64,000 bases of DNA, taken from the NCBI GenBank assembly GCA_026182355.1, contig JAPFBL010000006.1, positions 6,662,501-6,726,500 on the forward strand, in the 5' to 3' direction. The translations under genes were made by a program, and so were the position numbers. The DNA is from Hermatobates lingyangjiaoensis. Taxonomy: Eukaryota; Arthropoda; Insecta; Hemiptera; Hermatobatidae. Positions 58,461 to 64,000 of the stretch are shown here, piece after piece (position 1 is the first letter of the stretch; each line of letters starts with the position of its first letter). The notes under the pieces are model-generated. The model saw only the letters and a list, made by a program, of their open reading frames with translations. It did not search any database and had not been told where the DNA came from.

Positions 58461-61400
58461 GTAATATTGAAAATATTAAACTATCTTTCCATATTTTATT
58501 TTTTATTTATTGCATTTATTTATAGGGGTGTTTTATATTTGATCCTAAAGATGAGGAAAATCCGTTTGCGGAATTCGATTCGGAAGTTTGGGATGCAGCC
58601 TTTACTAATGTTTGGAGTGGAATCGAAACAAAGTTAGAGGTAAATTTGATTTACTTTTGTCAATCATATTATCCTTTTAGGGCCATTATTTATTTTATTT
58701 AAAGATTCTTTCATAATTTTTCGTTAGTTAACTCTCAAAAAAATATTTTAACTGAAGGTTTTATCAGACTATTAATTTAGGCTTCTATGATTATTTAGTA
58801 TTTGTAGATGGTATGATAACTTTTGGTAGTGGAAACAATGTATATTTTGAACCCAACAATTGTTGAGATTTTCCAAAAATGAACTGATATCTAGCTTCCT
58901 TGCAGTATCATTGATACCATTCCATATCAGTATAATATAATGCTATATCATTCGAATCATGCAATCTTTTATATAAATATACGACTATAATAATGAAAAC
59001 AGCAATTAGTAGGTGTATAATCAATTTCAACCTGATTGATCAAGATCATTTCAAGTTTAAAGTAATTTTAACTGCATCATATGGTTCTATGGTCAAAATA
59101 AATTTAATGGGTAATGTCAAAATTTTACCTTTTTAATTCCTTTAATCTGATTTTTGTATACCCATATTATGCTACTTTGTATTACCAATAGATCCTTCTT
59201 TGTCATAAATAAACTAGAAAAATTAACATAGAGCCATTTCCTTATGTTAATCATATTTTATCCTACTTATAACTGGAAAAATATATCACCATATGATTAC
59301 TATTCTTAGCTGTTGTTTATAGTGATATCTGATGAAATTAACCCTTAAAATGGTGAACAAGTGGAAGTCAATTAGTGAAAGTTGAATTGTATCATACAAT
59401 TATGTGACAACTTGTTTATCTCTTGTAAGTCAGGTGTTAATGTCCTCATAACTATTGTAATAATATATTGTAATACGAATGCAACCTTTAAAATGTACAG
59501 TTTTCTTCAGTTATAATAGAATAAAAGAGTCGGCTTTGCATTGGATAGTTTTTTTAATTTTTATTTTGTGTTATTAGTATTGCATTATTTTCTCTGTCAT
59601 GTATAACTTTTGTAATTCTATACATAATATGGTAGTATAAAAGTAGATTAATATTTTATATAGCATACATATTATTTATATATCAACACCTAAACTGCAG
59701 TAAAAAATTCAGAAATTTGACTTAAGATCTTTCAGTCAAAACTTCCAAGTGGTCTTCCATAGAGTCTCACTCATTAATCAACACGGCCTGTTTGGTAATT
59801 TATGTATTCGAGCTTTAACGTGTGTAGGATTTGTTTTTTTTTTATAACTTCCATCTTTAATCAGTGAAGTAACCTCAACATGAATAAAAAGTGTGATGTG
59901 CGGCATATTTGTTTGTGTGGTCACTATCGAAAAATACTGGATTTTATTTTAATAATGGTTGTGAAAACTGGGACAAGAAAACATTGATCTGCATGTCTTT
60001 TGACATAGAGATAATTTCTTCAACCTCTTGTTTTCATAATCATGTATGTATGTTCGCTTTAGTAAACAAATAGGTATAACACAGAATGAGACTATACTGA
60101 CAATAAAAACAGAAACTCTAAAAATATTTGAACACAAAATAACCCACAAGACCATAATCGTGAAATAATCCACTAGCTGTCAACTTAGGTCATTGGCAGT
60201 CAGGAAAAGACAAAGAGGCAGGGGTGGAAAGCAGTTAAAATATAATTAGATCTAATTGAAGATAAATAGCAAGTGTAGTAATTGTTTGGATGAAGTAAGA
60301 TTACTCTAACTTTGATGAGGAGACTGAAGAGAAGGTCGATTATTGTCTTCCTAAAACCCTGTAATACAGATTAACATTTCCTCTTTAATAAATAATTTTT
60401 ATTTTATCAAGTTTTCTACAAAATGTAATTGTTTTAAAAGTAATTTTAATAAATAAGTGATTTTTTGTTTTTTCTTTGATGTTCTAGAAACTGAATGATG
60501 AAATTTCTGGAGCAATTATTCAGAATATTTGTGATTACATTAAAAAATCAGAAACAGAGAAAACGATTCCGACAGCTGTTTTAATGGCAGGTACCAGTTA
60601 AAAGTTTATTTCTTGCTAACCAGTCATAATATAACACTGTGTGATAGCTTCCCATGTTACTTAGGAGTGTATAACATGTTGTTCAACTTTCTCAAAATCT
60701 CTGGTTTTGACTCTAAATAAAAAAGTCAATCCATTTTGCTAGTAAAGTAAGCTTTATGTGTAGGAAGGCAAAATAAGGAGTGGTCAACACTCAACTTTAC
60801 TCTAAGTGAACACTATCAGAAATATTCAATTTAATTGATTGATTTAGTTTAAGAGGCTACCAAATTTTGCCATTTAAGATGAATATATAATTGGGATGAT
60901 ATTTTAGAACAATTGGTGAACGTATTGAAAGCATGTTGCTGTTGAATCACTACGATTCAATAGAAAAACGAAACAGGTTACAATATCATCAGTTAAAATC
61001 CTATGATTTGGCTAATTAAATTGCACAAGAAACTGTAACTAAGTTATATATGTAACTTTCATTGAAAAAATCAAATTCCAAATGGATTGAAAGAAATAAG
61101 GCATATCATGGGATTATCAATATGTAAAGCAGAGTTATATGGTCGATTTGTCTAGATGCCATCAGAAATATATAATAAAACCATAATATATTAACTACAA
61201 ATGTATATTTTATTTTATATTATGTGACAGGTTATTTAATTTTTTTAAATGATAACTTGTAAATATGGTTTTCGATTGATAATTATTAATTTTTGTTGTA
61301 ATGTCAAAGAAGGAATTCTTTTGATGAATTACTATATTGAACTATAAGATTTTAAGAACATGGGTGTTCAAATTGATAAGTGACTACAAGTAACTAAGCA

Positions 61401-64000
61401 GTTGATCTTTTCAGTGTTATAGTACTCCTTGCAATATTCCGAAATGTATGGCACTTCCATCATTCTATGTCCAAATTAGTAAATGCTAAATACAAAATTA
61501 CAAATTTGTACAATAACTTGAAGAACAATAAAAATATTAGAATATAGTTTAATTTGAGATTGTATCATTTCATTTCATGTCTTTTTTTTTATTGTTTTAC
61601 AAAGAATGGGTATTTTATTCTCGAGGGAACCATCTCAAAATAAGCCCTTAAACAGATAATTGCAGTAACTGTCTAGGAGGTTGTGGTAGTGACCCACAAC
61701 GATGTTTACATATTGTAAGACTAAATTTGTTGATTTATACAAAAATGATTAAAAATTTTAAATTTTAAGAAAATTAAATTTTTAAGAATTCTATATTAGA
61801 GAATGAAGATAAAATAAGAAAACTTCAATTCCTGAAATACCCAATTTTTGTTTTCACATTTATAATTCAGTCATGTATTTGGGTAACTTCAAACTATAAA
61901 TTCTAAAGTTTTAGACTGCCTAAAGTTCAGTTAAATCTCTTTTTAATACACGTTTTGAGTATGTGCATGTGAAATAGATATTCATTTTTTTGTGATTCGA
62001 TGATAATGTCTCCACGATTTTGATAATAATCGCTGTGGTTCTGAATGTTTAGTTGACGTTTTTATATGTATAAAAGTGACTCCTCCAGAGTCAAAGTTTA
62101 GAAAACTACTCTGGAATGGAAACAAACTTAAGTTTGTTAGGGCTTTATTAAGTTGATAGGTTATGAAACAAAATGAATATACACAATAAATATAAAATTG
62201 ATATTCGTCTGCTTAATGTGACTTCTATATATAATATGATTATTTATTAATTAATATGATTCTTCGAAACAGAACATCACTTGTACTTCAGGTAACTTAC
62301 AAGAGAATATAACATTGAGAGAAGCATAGAGAGGGTATTTTTATATATTTTGTATTTTAGATGTAGTTGTACATACCGATTGAGTTAGGCTTTAATTGTT
62401 AAATAATTGTAATATATTAAAATATATCTTTGAGATAATTTTTTTATTTCCTTTTCAGGTGTAAATTTGATGGATCATGATTTGTTATTTTCCAAGTTAT
62501 TAAATAAACTTAAAGACTCTGTGACAGACCATGTTGCCATGTTGTACCCAGACGACTGTTCATCTTTGAAATACATCATTGAGCAAACAACTCAACAATT
62601 TATGAGCTCTTCTTTAGATTATGAGGTATATTAATTTTGTAATAATTGTTAAAACACGTTTTCCGCTGTCCAAGAAGAGAAAGTGTGGCTTGTTTTTGGC
62701 CGGCACCCAAACTGTTATTACAGATGGGACCAACAGCACATGGTATCACCCATCGAAATGCTAAACCTAAAGGTGATTTAAAGCGAACGGGTGTATTCAG
62801 CATGGCTATGATATATTGAGTATATCATATATACCGGTAACATGTATGATAATACATGATACGTATTAGGTATGTATTTTTGTATTTACCAGAAAGTTGT
62901 GCACAAATTCACTGTACTACTCCTTAGTTGTTGCCCAGTATTTTTTAGAAGTTCCCTAGGTTTGAACGGTCAGTATTTTTATAATAACAGAAAATCCCCA
63001 AAATAGTGGTTAATAAGTTATTCATATTTATACTCTTAATAAAAGAAAAAGCAATGCAAAATGAACAAATAGAATAATTCTTTTTGTGTAAACAAAAACG
63101 TACTCAACGTGTGCTGTTTAAATACACAATATGTTTTCACACTTACTGTCTCAAATTTTTAATTTAATCATAATAAGGATGATGAGAAAAGGGAAGGCAC
63201 AGTGTACTGGCAGAACAATGGTGGATAACCGCCAATGGAGCTACAAACCTCCGATCAGAAATCGGCAGGCTAAAAGGTATAATTAAGAATAAAGGTGAGA
63301 ATGGAAGAGGTAAAAATAAAGACATAAACATACAATAAAATTTATGTTCTACCCTTATTCAACAATTTCAACTTGTTGAATTTTTTAATTTCCAACTATC
63401 CATTTTATTCTATTTCTATTTGCTTTATCTCTTCTCTTATCACTTCTCTTCTTACTTATACATTTCTCTAAGTATCATTTTTCTGATCGCCTGCTTTTGT
63501 GGTTGGATGTCGGTTGTGCACCGTCGTTATGCAAGTTATTTTGTTGTGATGACGATTAAACCGAAAATCTGAGGCTGTAATTGTGTAAACCATTTCTGTG
63601 TGCTTTTTTATTTTATTTAGTTGATTTATGAATAAGTTTTTTATATAGATATATCTTGCACAACTCACTTCTATATACAATGGTACATCGGAGTTCGAAC
63701 GACTTTGAACTCGAATAATTTGGAGTTCGAACAGAGCTGTCGAGGCAATTATACTGCCAGAATGTCGAGTAAATATCAGAGACTACTGACTGCGAAATTA
63801 TTTATTTAGTTGATATTATTTTTATTTTTTTTCAGATGGATTACGTAGATGATTTAGAAGATGAAGAAGAATTTGATACTCAAAATGAAATCAAGAGAAG
63901 AAATTGTAATATGCCAAAATTAGAAGACTGGTACAAAGGAAATTATTATAAACGATCACCATCAAAAAATGAAGTGAAAAAACTTCCTAAATTAGTTATT
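58434..64000 (+). CDS. ORC3: ORC3, origin recognition complex subunit 3 (5' part, five exons, continues past the window)
   Basis: ORC3 is a subunit of the nuclear origin recognition complex. It pairs with ORC2 in the ring that binds replication origins and loads the MCM helicase. Exons are 58434-58460, 58526-58639, 60488-60590, 62459-62625 and 63836-64000. Joined, they give 192 in-frame residues with no stop. Residues 10-14 read GCFIF, matching the conserved N-terminal GCFVF of animal ORC3. Residues 74 onward read IPTAVLMAGVNLMDHD, which opens the AAA+-like domain and is the strongest match (human has IPTAALVLGVNVTDHD). Residues 141-150 form an acidic run, DDLEDEEEFD. The end, KLPKLVI, fits the strand before the domain core. 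The start is the first ATG after an in-frame TAG at 58407. Human ORC3 has about 710 residues, so roughly a quarter is present. The introns (65, 1848, 1868 and 1210 bp) hold decayed repeats. I see no damage in the exons. Confidence 0.94.
58526..58639 (+). CDS. ORC3: ORC3 coding exon 2
   Basis: Thirty-eight codons, phase 0 at both ends. The acceptor is TTTATAG, a short T-rich tract, and the donor is GTAAAT. It begins GCFIFDPKDEENPF and ends WSGIETKLE. The other two frames do not resemble ORC3. Confidence 0.93.
60488..60590 (+). CDS. ORC3: ORC3 coding exon 3
   Basis: 103 bp: 34 codons plus the first base of a split glycine codon. The acceptor is GTTCTAG and the donor GTACCA. It encodes an amphipathic helical stretch (KLNDEISGAIIQNICDYIKK) followed by IPTAVLMA. 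Confidence 0.94.
62459..62625 (+). CDS. ORC3: ORC3 coding exon 4
   Basis: 167 bp: two bases that complete the split glycine codon, then 55 codons. The acceptor is CTTTTCAG and the donor GTATAT. It encodes GVNLMDHDLLF, then the region with CSSLKYIIEQ, where human ORC3 has a comparable cysteine-centred helix. Confidence 0.94.
62730..62811 (-). mobile_element. 5S rRNA-derived repeat in ORC3 intron 4
   Basis: CAACAGCACATGGTATCACC, CATCGAAATGCTAAACC and GTGTATTCAGCATGGCTATG are the most complete 5S 3'-end match of the set. It lies 105 bp after the exon 4 donor, antisense to the host gene. Confidence 0.65.
63836..64000 (+). CDS. ORC3: ORC3 coding exon 5 (cut by the window edge)
   Basis: The acceptor TTTTTTTCAG is strong. 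Fifty-five whole codons reach the window end with no stop: an acidic cluster, then MPKLEDWYKGNYY, which lines up with the SLSSWYMT segment of human ORC3, and KLPKLVI. Confidence 0.9.
   Translation, partial: MDYVDDLEDEEEFDTQNEIKRRNCNMPKLEDWYKGNYYKRSPSKNEVKKLPKLVI

Noticed and set aside
58419..58637. A single-exon reading of the ORC3 start region
   Set aside because: That frame reads through a 65-bp intron and loses the conserved GCFIF. The spliced reading keeps ORC3 similarity in phase through five exons.

Overview
The window is AT-rich nuclear DNA from an animal. It has spliced protein exons, Penelope-like, LINE, SINE and hAT elements, and abundant (TA)n, (CA)n, (CT)n and (AAT)n microsatellites. 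It shows no operons, CRISPR arrays or bacterial genes. The phylum cannot be fixed from the sequence; an invertebrate with ORC3 introns of 1-2 kb and a very high load of Penelope-like elements (PLEs) fits best.

Only one host gene is supported. At 58434-64000 (+) lie the first five coding exons of ORC3, origin recognition complex subunit 3, and the gene runs off the right edge. All exon boundaries are GT/AG, the phases agree, and the joined exons give 192 residues that include the family signature IPTAVLMAGVNLMDHD. A palindromic E2F-type site lies about 90 bp upstream of the start codon, and a 259-bp terminal-inverted-repeat MITE lies just beyond it.

The remaining 58 kb is mostly repeats. The main theme is long fold-back (inverted-repeat) modules separated by (TA)n tracts, at about 12.2-13.1, 15.0-16.1, 19.7-25.2, 26.6-28.3, 30.3-31.3, 35.4-36.9, 41.8-42.6 and 46.5-47.6 kb. 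They belong to several sequence families. Three are tied to PLEs by attached GIY-YIG endonuclease or C-terminal coding remnants at 24641-24883 (-), 47214-47417 (+) and 12638-12798 (+). PLE N-terminal coding remnants lie at 46623-46946 (-) and 20175-20368 (-).

Most families carry a compact motif with the layout of a minimal hammerhead ribozyme: stem I, CUGANGA, stem II, GAA, a short self-complementary stem III (AGATCT, AGGCCT, AATT, ATAT or ACGT), H17, stem I'. Hammerhead motifs are known from PLE terminal repeats. Here several families sit side by side, all with one extra unpaired base between CUGANGA and stem II. This is the most interesting system in the window.

Other elements are 5S rRNA-derived repeats (three in tandem at 1155-1520, single copies elsewhere), a tRNA-derived SINE split by a 448-bp hAT element with a perfect 8-bp target duplication, dead fragments of an RNase H-bearing LINE, a LINE 3' end with an (AAT)21 tail, a 59-bp minisatellite, and large CT-rich and GT-rich low-complexity blocks. 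Stretches not listed hold AT-rich sequence in which I see nothing.
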